NCBI GenBank assembly: GCA_949987565.1 | Contig: OX465105.1 | Span: 5,332,159 to 5,396,158 of the forward strand | Direction of reading: 5' to 3' | From: Luidia sarsii | Lineage: Eukaryota; Echinodermata; Asteroidea; Paxillosida; Luidiidae | DNA: 64,000 nt | Shown: piece after piece, positions 38,201 to 50,200 of the stretch | Layout of the letters: every line of letters starts with the position of its first letter | Position numbering within the stretch: position 1 is the first letter of the stretch | Notes under the pieces: model-generated | Told to the model about the DNA's origin: nothing | The model's database searches: none | The model's input: only the letters and a program-made list of their open reading frames with translations | Position numbers and translations under genes: made by a program

Positions 38201-41200
38201 TTTGTCCGACATAACATGTTCAATTTTGTATTCTTTACTACACACTTTTCGTTGTGTTTACTTTTGTTTTCGTATGTACCAGGCAATTCCTTTGCAAGTA
38301 AGCAGTGTTGATATTTTCATTGCAATTCTGTCTCCCGATACCCTGGTAAGAGAGGAAATGTACATTTTTGGCCTTTTTCCAAAACCAAAGTCCAGTGGTT
38401 GCGGGCGTGCAGTGGACGCGCACAGCGTGTAGACAATCGTGACACGTTGTGTGCATGTGCACGGTTGTTTGGCCGTTGCTATGGTGGGCGTGGCCTACTG
38501 GATCGACGTATTGGTTGTTTGCATCTGAATGAAAGCGGGAATGTGATCGCTGGAGTTACAGGCCTCGATCTTTACCGCGGCCACCGCGGCCAATGGCCGC
38601 GTGCCCTTCCAACTTGGCCGCGATGCCCCTTCAAAAAATACACTTGTCGCGGCCAACTTGGCCAGCGTGCCCTTTTGTATTTATACCTCTACATCCGTAC
38701 AAAATCCGTACGTGAATACAAACATTATTTCAATTTTTTTTTTCTTTTGAATTTAAAAACAACAATGTTTTGTGTCAGACATTTTAGGCATTTGCCGACC
38801 AAATCTGCTGTAAAAACGGCTGTTGGGATCATACTCATCCCGGTGATTTGCGAACGCTCATCTTATGTATCTCTGCATACAGTACACGTACATTTACGTT
38901 GAGGCTGATCGTCATGGTGCGAGACCGCTGTCCGATCAACCAGTGTGTGTGCACTCAGCACGTGCACAATGATTAGCAGACTTCCACCAGTCCTTACAGT
39001 TGTTTTCTAACAACTAAACTAATGTTTATTACAGTTGTAATAGCGATGTTTCGAGTTTCGCCGTCAACTGAAGTACGCACTCCTCATAAGAAAAGTATTT
39101 TCTAGAATAGTAATTTTTTTTAGATGGATTTGTCGTTCATTTGTTGAGATATCGGAAGTTGAAAATTACATATTATTTTTGCAAAATCGCTCCGTGTGGC
39201 GCCACGGAAGATCAAGCCAAAACGGCGGAAAAAAGTCAAACTCACGTTTTTCGACCGCCAAGCGTCTACCCTGTAAACATCGTCCAAATCTGTCGATTTT
39301 ACCCTTAAATTGAAGCCTGTATTCTCTTCTTTCTATCCTTACCACTTTCAAAATTAATGACGAAGGAAATAATATTGAATTACGCGGAAACAACATTCAG
39401 AGACAAACGATGAAAGTAGCGCATTTTAGTTATAACCGATTTCCCTTTGCGACGTTAGCGTATTTGCAAGTCTAGGTTTGGTTTCCGCCTCTAGGTAAAG
39501 CCATAGTGACACTACATGAGCAGTAGGGCCGAAACCAGCCTACGCGCGGCACATGTGACATGACACAACACTTCTTTGCACACACTGTATACTGCACACA
39601 GTGCACGTGCACAGCGACCGCATGGCTGCATAGCTGCTACGAGTACGCTGCGCCACTCTGATCCAGACGTTTTAGCAAGACGATTACGCTACAAAAAAGG
39701 ACAATTTATTTTACTACCGAAACAAAACATGGATTGGGAAAATAATGGGGTTCTAAATAGGAATTGTGTGGTTTTTTTTCTATATTTTTATTTTTATTTT
39801 ATTTTGTTTCTCAGTCGAAGGTCCGGCGTTTTTTTTCGGTTTTTATTTTTCCAAAATCGCCAAAGCCTAGGTGCACCCATCTTTCTACACTTCAAAATAA
39901 AATTGATTTTTTATTTTTATTTTATTAAGGAAGGCAACATGGTGTTATGTGACCTACACTATACAGATTTGATGTGTATACACTGGCTGTATACATGTAA
40001 AAATGTAAAATAAAGGTTTGGCCTTTTGATTGGCCTTTTGATGCCACAGTGAGTTGGCCTCGGTGCCCCCTTGAGTTGGCCTTGGTGCCCTGTGCAATTT
40101 TGATGACGGCAAGGCCAAAGTGGCCTGCCCCTTTTTTGCTTAAGTTCGAGGCCTGGAGTTAATAGGTGAATTGCTTCTGACTGGCACCCCACCCCGGCAA
40201 AGGCCACCATCTATGGGCTGGATAGCTCAGATGGAAGAGCACTGGTACATTAATCCAGAGGTCTTGGGTTCAAGTCCTGGTCCAGTCAAAGTTTTCTTTG
40301 CTAGTTTTTCGATCTCAGATTTTAAACAAGATGATGAATCTACCATCTAAGGGCTGGATAGCTCAGGTGGTTACTGCTAGTGCATTGAATAAGAGCTGTC
40401 AGGTTCAGATCCTTCCTCAGTCAAATTTCGTCTTTCGATTTCCACAAGATGGTGAAGTGAAACCAAAATGTGACTTCAATTAACAAAATTTCAAAAAAAA
40501 AAAAAAAATTGATGTTTTTATCCTTTTTTTCATGTTTCATCCCAAGCTCACATGCTTTATTGTTTCATTCAATCAATGCTTCGTTACTTCCTATTCATTC
40601 ATGGACCCTTCCCTTCTGATCCCCAGATCCAACTTCATTATGTCAGTACTATTGCTCGCACAGTGCCGGTGTACACTGTGTGGTGCTGACATGGCTGCAA
40701 AAGCTTCAGAAATACTGCAGCACTGGTAAGCTATGCTTGTGAAACCACTATTAGCCACTCAATGGGTTCTACTACATTACCCGAAGCCAAGTAGTTTCTG
40801 CTATAAATATATCCACCCAATGGGTTCTGCTATGAATATATCCACCCAATGGGGTCTGCTATAAATATATCCACCCAATGGGTTCTGCTATAAATATATC
40901 CACCCAATGGGTTCTGCTATAAATATATCCACTCAATAGGTTCTGCTGTAAATATATCCACCCAATGGGTTCTGCTATGAATATATCCACCCAATGGGTT
41001 CTGCTATGAATATATTCACCAATGGGTTCTGCTATGAATATATCCACCCAATGGGTTCTGCTATAAATATATCCACCCAATGGGTTCTGCTATAAATATA
41101 TCCACTCAATAGGTTCTGCTGTAAATATATCCACCCAATGGGTTCTGCTATAAATATATCCACTCAATAGGTTCTGCTGTAAATATATCCACCCAATGGG

Positions 41201-44200
41201 GTCTGCTATAAATATATCCACCCAATGGGTTCTGCTATAAATATATCCACTCAATAGGTTCTGCTGTAAATATATCCACCCAATGGGTTCTGCTATAAAT
41301 ATATCCACTCAATAGGTTCTGCTGTAAATATATCCACCCAATGGGTTCTGCTATGAATATATCCACCCAATGGGTTCTGCTATGAATATATCCACCCAAT
41401 GGGTTCTGCTATGAATATTTGCACCCAATGGGTTCTGGTATAAATATATTCACCAATGGGTTCTGCTATAAATATATCCACCAATGTGTTCTGCTATAAA
41501 TATATCCACCTAATGGGTTCTGCTATAAATATATCCACCCAATGGGTTCTGCTATAAATATATCCACTCAATAGGTTCTGCTGTAAATATATCCACCCAA
41601 TGGGTTCTGCTATAAATATATCCACTCAATAGGTTCTGCTATGAATATATCCACCCAATGGGTTCTGCTATGAATATATTCACCAATGGGTTCTGCTATG
41701 AATATATCCACCCAATGGGTTCTGCTATAAATATATCCACCCAATGGGTTCTGCTATAAATATATCCACTCAATAGGTTCTGCTGTAAATATATCCACCC
41801 AATGGGTTCTGCTATGAATATATCCACCCAATGGGTTCTGCTATGAATATATCCACCTAATGGGCTCTGCTATGAATATTTGCACCCAATGGGTTCTGCT
41901 ATAAATATATCCACCAATGTGTTCTGCTATAAATATATCCACCTAATGGGTTCTGCTATAAATATATCCACCTAATGGGTTCTGCTATAAATATATCCAC
42001 CTAATGGGTTCTGCTATAAATATATCCACCAATGTGTTCTGCTATAAATATATCCACCAATGTGTTCTGCTATAAATATATTCACCAATGGGTTCTGCTA
42101 TAGATATATCCACCCAATGGGTTCTGCTATAGATATATCCACCCAATGGGTTCTGCTATAGATATATCCACCCAATGTGTTCTGCTATAGATATATCCAC
42201 CCAATAGGCCTTTTCACACTGTCCGAAATCTCCGGGTCGGAACCGTTTCCGACCCCGAGATTTTTTTCAACCCTGTTCACACTACTAAAATTTCAACCCG
42301 GTTCCGAACCGGGTAGCATGCTCTAGCCGGCTCGAAACCAACCCTGGCAGGGACCAGGGTTGAAAATGTCGATCCGGATTGAAAATGCATTTTTCAGCTT
42401 GAACCGGTTCGAAAACGATAGTGTGAACCGCCCCGGGTTGAGATCACTACCGCCGATCCGGGTTGAGTTGTGTGAAAGTTACCCGGTTCACGCTGCGGCC
42501 GGTTTCTGTCATGAACAGTGTGAACGTTGCGTCTCTGTGAACCGGGTCGAAAACAGCCAAGGCTGAACCGGAGCGGAACCGGGTAGGTTTCAACCCAGTT
42601 CAAAGCGAAGATTGTGTGAAAAGGCCTTATGTGTTCTGCTATACATATATCCACCCAATGGGTTATGCTATAATTATATCTCCATCCAATGGGTTCTGCT
42701 ATGAATATGTGCACCTTAAAGGTTCTACTATAAATACCTGCACCCAATGGTTTCTGCTATATATACCTGCACCCAATGGTTTCTGCTATACATACCTGCA
42801 CCCAATGGTTTCTGCTATACTGCACTCAATGGTTTCTGCTATACATACCTGCACCCAATGGTTCTGCTATACATACCTGCACCCAATGGTTTCTGCTATA
42901 CTGCACCCAATGGTTTCTGCTATATATACCTGTACCCAATGGTTTCTGCTATACTGCACCCAATGGTTTCTGCTATATATACCTGTACCCAATGGTTTCT
43001 GCTATACTGCACCCAATGGTTTCTGCTATACTGCACCCAATGGTTTCTGCTATATATACCTGTACCCAATGGTTTCTGCTATACTGCACCCAATGGTTTC
43101 TGCTATACTGCACCCAATGGTTTCTGCTATATATACCTGTACCCAATGGTTTCTGCTATATATACCTGTACCCAATGGTTTCTGCTATACTGCACCCAAT
43201 GGTTTCTGCTATATATACCTGTACCCAATGGTTTCTGCTATACTGCACCCAATGGTTTCTGCTATATATACCTGTACCCAATGGTTTCTGCTATATATAC
43301 CTGTACCCAATGGTTTCTGCTATATATACCTGCACCCAATGGTTTCTGCTATATAATACCTGCACCCAATGGTTTCTGCTATATATACCTGCACCCAATG
43401 GTTTCTGCTATATATACCTGCACCCAATGGTTTCTGCTATATATACCTGCACCCAATGGTTTCTGCTATATATACCTGTACCCAATGGTTTCTGCTATAC
43501 TGCACCCAATGGTTTCTGCTATATATACCTGTACCCAATGGTTTCTGCTATACTGCACTCAATGGTTTCTGCTATATATACCTGCACCCAATGGTTCTGC
43601 TATACATACCTGCACCCAATGGTTTCTGCTATATATACCTGTACCCAATGGTTTCTGCTATACTGCACCCAATGGTTTCTGCTATATATACCTGCACCCA
43701 ATGGTTTCTGCTATACTGCACCCAATGGTTTCTGCTATATATACCTGTACCCAATGGTTTCTGCTATACTGCACCCAATGGTTTCTGCTATACTGCACCC
43801 AATGGTTTCTGCTATATATACCTGTACCCAATGGTTTCTGCTATATATACCTGCACCCAATGGTTTCTGCTATATATACCTGTACCCAATGGTTTCTGCT
43901 ATACTGCACCCAATGGTTTCTGCTATATATACCTGTACCCAATGGTTTCTGCTATACTGCACCCAATGGTTTCTGCTATACATACCTGTACCCAATGGTT
44001 TCTGCTATACTGCACCCAATGGTTTCTGCTATATATACCTGTACCCAATGGTTTCTGCTATATATACCTGTACCCAATGGTTTCTGCTATACTGCACCCA
44101 ATGGTTTCTGCTATATATACCTGCACCCAATGGTTCTGCTATACATACCTGCACCCAATGGTTTCTGCTATACTGCACCCAATGGTTTCTGCTATATATA

Positions 44201-47200
44201 CCTGCACCCAATGGTTTCTGCTATACTGCACCCAATGGTTTCTGCTATATATACCTGTACCCAATGGTTTCTGCTATATATACCTGTACCCAATGGTTTC
44301 TGCTATACTGCACCCAATGGTTTCTGCTATATATACCTGTACCCAATGGTTTCTGCTATATATACCTGTACCCAATGGTTTCTGCTATACTGCACCCAAT
44401 GGTTTCTGCTATATATACCTGTACCCAATGGTTTCTGCTATACTGCACCCAATGGTTTCTGCTATATATACCTGTACCCAATGGTTTCTGCTATATATAC
44501 CTGTACCCAATGGTTTCTGCTATACTGCACCCAATGGTTTCTGCTATATATACCTGTACCCAATGGTTTCTGCTATATATACCTGTACCCAATGGTTTCT
44601 GCTATACTGCACCCAATGGTTTCTGCTATATATACCTGTACCCAATGGTTCTGCTATATATACCTGTACCCAATGGTTTCTGCTATACTGCACCCAATGG
44701 TTTCTGCTATATATACCTGTACCCAATGGTTTCTGCTATATATACCTGTACCCAATGGTTTCTGCTATACTGCACCCAATGGTTTCTGCTATATATACCT
44801 GTACCCAATGGTTTCTGCTATACTGCACCCAATGGTTTCTGCTATATATACCTGTACCCAATGGTTTCTGCTATACTGCACCCAATGGTTTCTGCTATAC
44901 TGCACTCAATGGTTTCTGCTATATATACCTGCACCCAATGGTTTCTGCTATATATACCTGTACCCAATGGTTTCTGCTATACTGCACCCAATGGTTTCTG
45001 CTATACTGCACTCAATGGTTTCTGCTATATATACCTGTACCCAATGGTTTCTGCTATATATACCTGTACCCAATGGTTTCTGCTATACTGCACCCAATGG
45101 TTTCTGCTATACTGCACTCAATGGTTTCTGCTATATATACCTGTACCCAATGGTTTCTGCTATATATACCTGTACCCAATGGTTTCTGCTATACTGCACC
45201 CAATGGTTTCTGCTATACTGCACTCAATGGTTTCTGCTATATATACCTGTACCCAATGGTTTCTGCTATACTGCACCCAATGGTTTCTGCTATATATACC
45301 TGTACCCAATGGTTTCCTCTATACTGCACCCAATGGTTTCTGCTATATACCTGTACCCAATGGTTTCTGCTATATATACCTGTACCCAATGGATTCTGCT
45401 TAACTGGTTCACTGCTGGACACTGTGCTGATGGTCTATGTAACAATGGCTCACCAGTGATGTGATGCTTATACTGTTTTTTCTTCTTTCCTATGGTCAGA
45501 TGAGGAGGGGACAGAGGAAGGGACTGTCATGGATGTTATCAACCAGGACCAGTCCTGTGTGGTGGCACACATGATATGCACAAAGCCCTCAGAATCCTGG
45601 TGGGTTTACAGACTGGCGAGCACTGCTCTGTCACTCACCATGAATTATTATTATTATAGAATGGTTTATTAAAAATATTTTTAGTCACGGCCTATAGCAA
45701 GGTCATTGCATCCACAGCTGTGACGGTGAATGGCTGCACTGAATGGCCCATTGTGTACAAGCTGAATAGGGCCATTGCCTCCACAACTGTGACTGTGAAT
45801 GGCTGCACTGAATTGCTCATTGTGTACGAGCTGAATAGAGTCATTGCATCCACAGCTATGACTGTGAACGGCTGTACTGAATGACTCATTTGGTACAAAC
45901 AGAATAATAGGGTCATTGTATCTACAGCTGTCATTGTTATCAATCTGATTGTAGACAGGCTAAAACCATACAAAGAGAAGACAGCTATACATTTAGGGCA
46001 ATGCTGTAAGGGATTCAACTGGCCTGCGACAATTTCAACCGTTATTTGTCCACTGCTGTATTCCAACCCTAGCCTACATGTTGTCACAAGTAGCGACAGT
46101 GATAACTAGTTTGTTTCTTGTATTTTCTTCTTGGTCCATAGTCCCCCTGCCCCCATCCAAGGCCTTGCTGTGGTAGCTGACCACCTCCTTGGACAGGCCA
46201 TACTGTGCCGTACATTCAGCAATGACTGCATCGTGGCCCCACTCATGTGAGTAGTGTCTCTGTCTGCACACAACGGCCTCTGACCAATATAATTCACTGC
46301 AATTCACCTTCAACCCATTTCAGTTCACAAGCACATTTTGGTGCTTAAAGCCCCTACACAACATTGGTAAGATAAAAAAACAGAAATGTTCACAGATTTA
46401 CATGAAACGTATACATGTTCAAGATGGTTATAGTAGAAACCTCGCACTGAAATATTTCTGCCTACAATTGTGTATTTTTGGAGAAAAGAGTAAAAGAAGT
46501 TGTTTATGTCTCACTCCTACTGGTAGATCTAAACGACATTTTTTTATCCCTTTAAACACATTTCTGTCTTGTGGTGAGATACGTTTTGATTTGAAATCAC
46601 ATTTTGGTGCTGAAATATATCTTGGTGCTTAAAGCCCCTACATAACATTGGTCGAGGTCAAAGAATAGTATCCATACGTTGTCTGATCCAACATATGCAT
46701 GAAATACCACACCTGTGAAAATCCGCCAACCGAGTCTCGAGAAAATCGTGAAAACCGCTTCATTTGTTTCGCGAAAATGCAGCATTCAACGCCATGCTGT
46801 TCCGAAAAGTAGTTTAGATCTCCGTGAGACGTAAACTATTTCTTTTACTCATTTCTCCCAAAATACAACATTTTAGGCAGAAAAAATTCAGTGAGAGGTT
46901 TCTACTATAACCATCTTCAATCTGTATAAGTTTAATGTAAATCTGTGAACATTTCTGTTTTTCGATCTTACCAATGTTGTGTATTGGCTTTAAGCCGCTC
47001 TATAATGACTGCAGGAACATTTTCAATATCGCTGGATATTAACACTATAACTGTAAAACCATGTGAAAGGTTCATCTTTCTCAGGAAGAAAACAGGTCTT
47101 GTAAAAGAATAGCTTAATAGTTGATGATCTAATAATGATGATCTTAATAATTTTGATGATCTAAAGCAATACTCAAATGTTGCCAACAGCTTACTTGCTT

Positions 47201-50200
47201 GTCTTAACAGGACTTTTCTCACAGACAGAAGCAGAAGGTTAGGATTGTTTGAACAGTTCACTAATCAGTCTCTTCTCCATCATGCACCAAAGTCTCCAAC
47301 TGATTTGCAGTGTTAATCAGTGGTTATTTTATGTGTGTGTGTTTAGAAACTACAGCCTGCCTGAGCCACCCCCTCTCATGTCAGAGACAAGCTCCAAGGA
47401 GCCTTCCTCCCCACTCAGGCTCCTCCACACAGAACCATTTCAGAACCACATCCGAAAGATCCTTCAGAGGAGCGTCTCCAATCCAATCTTCAGGTAAGAG
47501 CATCTGTTGGCTCTAGGCAGTGGGCGGAGACATGGAGGGATCCTCATCAGGAGAGGAGCTTTTCATGTAGGGAGGAGTTTCTTTGAAGAAGAGGAGCTTC
47601 TTATGAAGGGAGGGGCTTCTTACAGAGGGAGGAGCTTCTTGTGAAGGGAGGGGCTTCTTACAGAGGGAGGAGCTTCTTATGAAGGGAGGGGCTTCTTGTG
47701 AAGGGAGGGGCTTCTTACAGAGGGAGGAGCTTCTTAGAAAGGGAGGGGCTTATGAAGGGAGGGGCTTCTTTCAGAGGGAGGAGCTTCTTACAGAGGGAGG
47801 ACCTTCTTGTGAAGGGAGGGGCTTCTTGCGAAAGGAGGGGCTTCTTACAGAGGGAGGAGCTTCTTGTGAAGGGAGGGGCTTCTTGCGAAGGGAGGGGCTT
47901 CTTACAGAGGGAGGAGCTTCTTGTGAAGGGAGGGGCTTCTTGTGAAGGGAGGGGCTTCTTACAGTGGGAGGGCCTTCTTATGAAGAAGAGGAGCTTATGA
48001 AGGGAGGGGCTTCTTACAGAGGGAGGAGCTTCTTATGAAGGGAGGAGCTTCTTACAGAGGGATGAGCTTCTTATGAAGGGAGGGCCTTCTTATGGAGGGA
48101 GGAGCTTCCTATGAAGAGAGGGGCGTCTTGTGAATGGAGGAGCTTCTTACAGAGGGAGGAGCTTCTTGTGAAGGGAGGGACTTCTTACAGAGGGAGGGGC
48201 TTCTTACTGAGGGAGGAGCTTCTTACAGAGGGAGGAGCTTCTTGTGAAGGGAGGGACTTCTTACAGAGGAAGGGGCTTCTTACAGAGGGAGAAGCTTCTT
48301 ATTTAGGACAGCTTCTTACATAGGAAGGAGAAAAGAAAGAAAAAGAACGGGCGTTCTTCAAGGAAAAGGACATCCTTTTGGACATCCTAGTAGCCTAACT
48401 GGGGTGGAGTGTCTAATGAGGAAAGAATCTTCTTTTCAGTTGAGTTCACTGAAAGGGGGACCTCCCATAAACAGGGAGGGTCTTCTTGAAAGTGGAATTT
48501 AAAGGGTGACCCCTTCAAAAGGAAGGAGCTTCTCTAATGTGGTGAAGATAATGTAGTTTCCTTTCTGCGAGAGACCCTTGCAAGAGCAGCACGCAGTTGA
48601 TACAGTGGAACCTTCTGCATTGACGCAGAGACCAGGGGGCACCGAGACTTAAGCTGCGTTTAAAGGAGCTTGCCCCAAAATTTGGACGTTCTCTGCAGCG
48701 CAGATCTCACTCGTGATCTCAATCCGTCGATACTTACCCGAATCCACGGCAATTGATCACCGACTCGGATGGTGTCTTCTCCCCGACTGTAGGGGCAGCT
48801 CCAAGACCAGCCTGAGTCCCCAGGAGAGCTTTGAGCTCATCCTGGGCGCCACCAAGATCCTGCGGGAGGAGTATGTCGTCAAGCAGGACCTGGCCAGGGA
48901 CGAGGTAGAGAAACGGTAAGTCTTGTAGACAGCTGGCCGGGGGTGGGGGGGGGGCCACCCGGCCTGAGCCTTGGCCCTTCACTGGCCCTTTCTGACATGC
49001 ACACCGGATTCCTGCATTGGTTGCAGTTCACGCCGTATACAGTGGAACGTCCATTAAATTTGTTCAGTATAGCGGTCGTTCGCTATAACGGTTGCGGGCG
49101 CTTATCCACGGACGTATGCACATATCAGGCAAAATCCAAAATGGTGTCCGTGCATTAGTGTGCCCTCTTGTGATGAGTTATTTCACAGATATAGCATGAT
49201 GTTTTTGCATCGAGGAGAATGTAATTCAATGAGGTTTTGCCCTGAATGCTCAGTGCTCTGCCCGGTGCCTGATAAAAATATTTCAGGCAGCTCGGGCGGG
49301 ATTCGAACCCGCAACTCCCGAATTCTAGTGCAGACATCTTAACCACTGGACCACCGAGCTGGTCGAGGTCGTGTGGTGGATTTGAATAATGTATAGCGAC
49401 GGCCGCCCCCAAAAATTCCCCCTGCGAGCATGTGACATCACATACAGACCAAAAGCAGCCGAGCACGGCAATCAAAATGCTACTGCGCATGTGACAGTGC
49501 TTTGCTTACGGCTGAAAGACAATTGAGATAATGCAGGGCCGTTGCAAAGTTCACGACCTCATTGCCAACCACACATTCTGTATGTGATGTAGTACGTTCG
49601 TCTCCTAAGTGGGGTGCACAATTTTCGGACCAAAATACTGTGTTTTTTTTGCTCAATTAAGATTTTTCAAAAAGGATTAACACGTTGGGTTTTATAACAA
49701 TACCGATTTATTTAACCCAAAGTTAATTTTGTTTTCTGTAAACCTTTTAGTGAACAACAGTGCCTGAATTCTGACTGACACCAGGGACGCTGTGTAATCA
49801 CTATTGGGTTACCAGTGATTACTCACCCTGTCACCGTAGTTAATAATATTTCATCATTCTCATAGAGTGCACAGCACAATCAGCAAATGACATACACTGA
49901 TGCATAATTCCGTAATAGAATAGAAGCTGCAGAAGTCGCAGCAGAAAAGTTATAGAATGGCAGTATGTCACAAACCATATTGGCACAGTAACGGTCTCCA
50001 GAATGATGGAGCTCAGAGGCTAAAAACGGCTATGAATGAGAGTAAATTGTCTTTGGGCAGGGTGAAGATTCTGAAGCTGCAGAAGTCGCAGCAGAAAAGT
50101 TATAGAATGGCAGTATGTCACAAACCATATTGGCGCAGTAAAGGTCTCCAGAATGATGGAGATCAGAGGCTAAAAACGGCTATGAATGAGAGTAAATTGC

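Noticed and set aside
40215..40287. Functional tRNA gene
   Set aside because: The acceptor stem pairs poorly, and related copies with the same leader at 37435, 40351 and 53931 show it is a SINE head.
40749..42205. Regular 29-bp repeats suggestive of a CRISPR array
   Set aside because: There are no unique spacers between units, and the context is a eukaryotic intron.
42616..45464. Overlapping forward frames up to 905 codons ([16 protein letters not shown] repeats)
   Set aside because: All three forward frames of the 29/24-bp satellite are stop-free; this is intron 8, and the frames are the same repeat in three phases.
47679..48323. Gly/Glu/Arg-rich frames up to 100 codons
   Set aside because: They are the purine-rich minisatellite of NUP88 intron 11.
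49289..49360. Functional minus-strand tRNA gene
   Set aside because: The acceptor and T stems are perfect but the anticodon arm does not pair, and flanking sequence is shared with a decayed copy at 32755.
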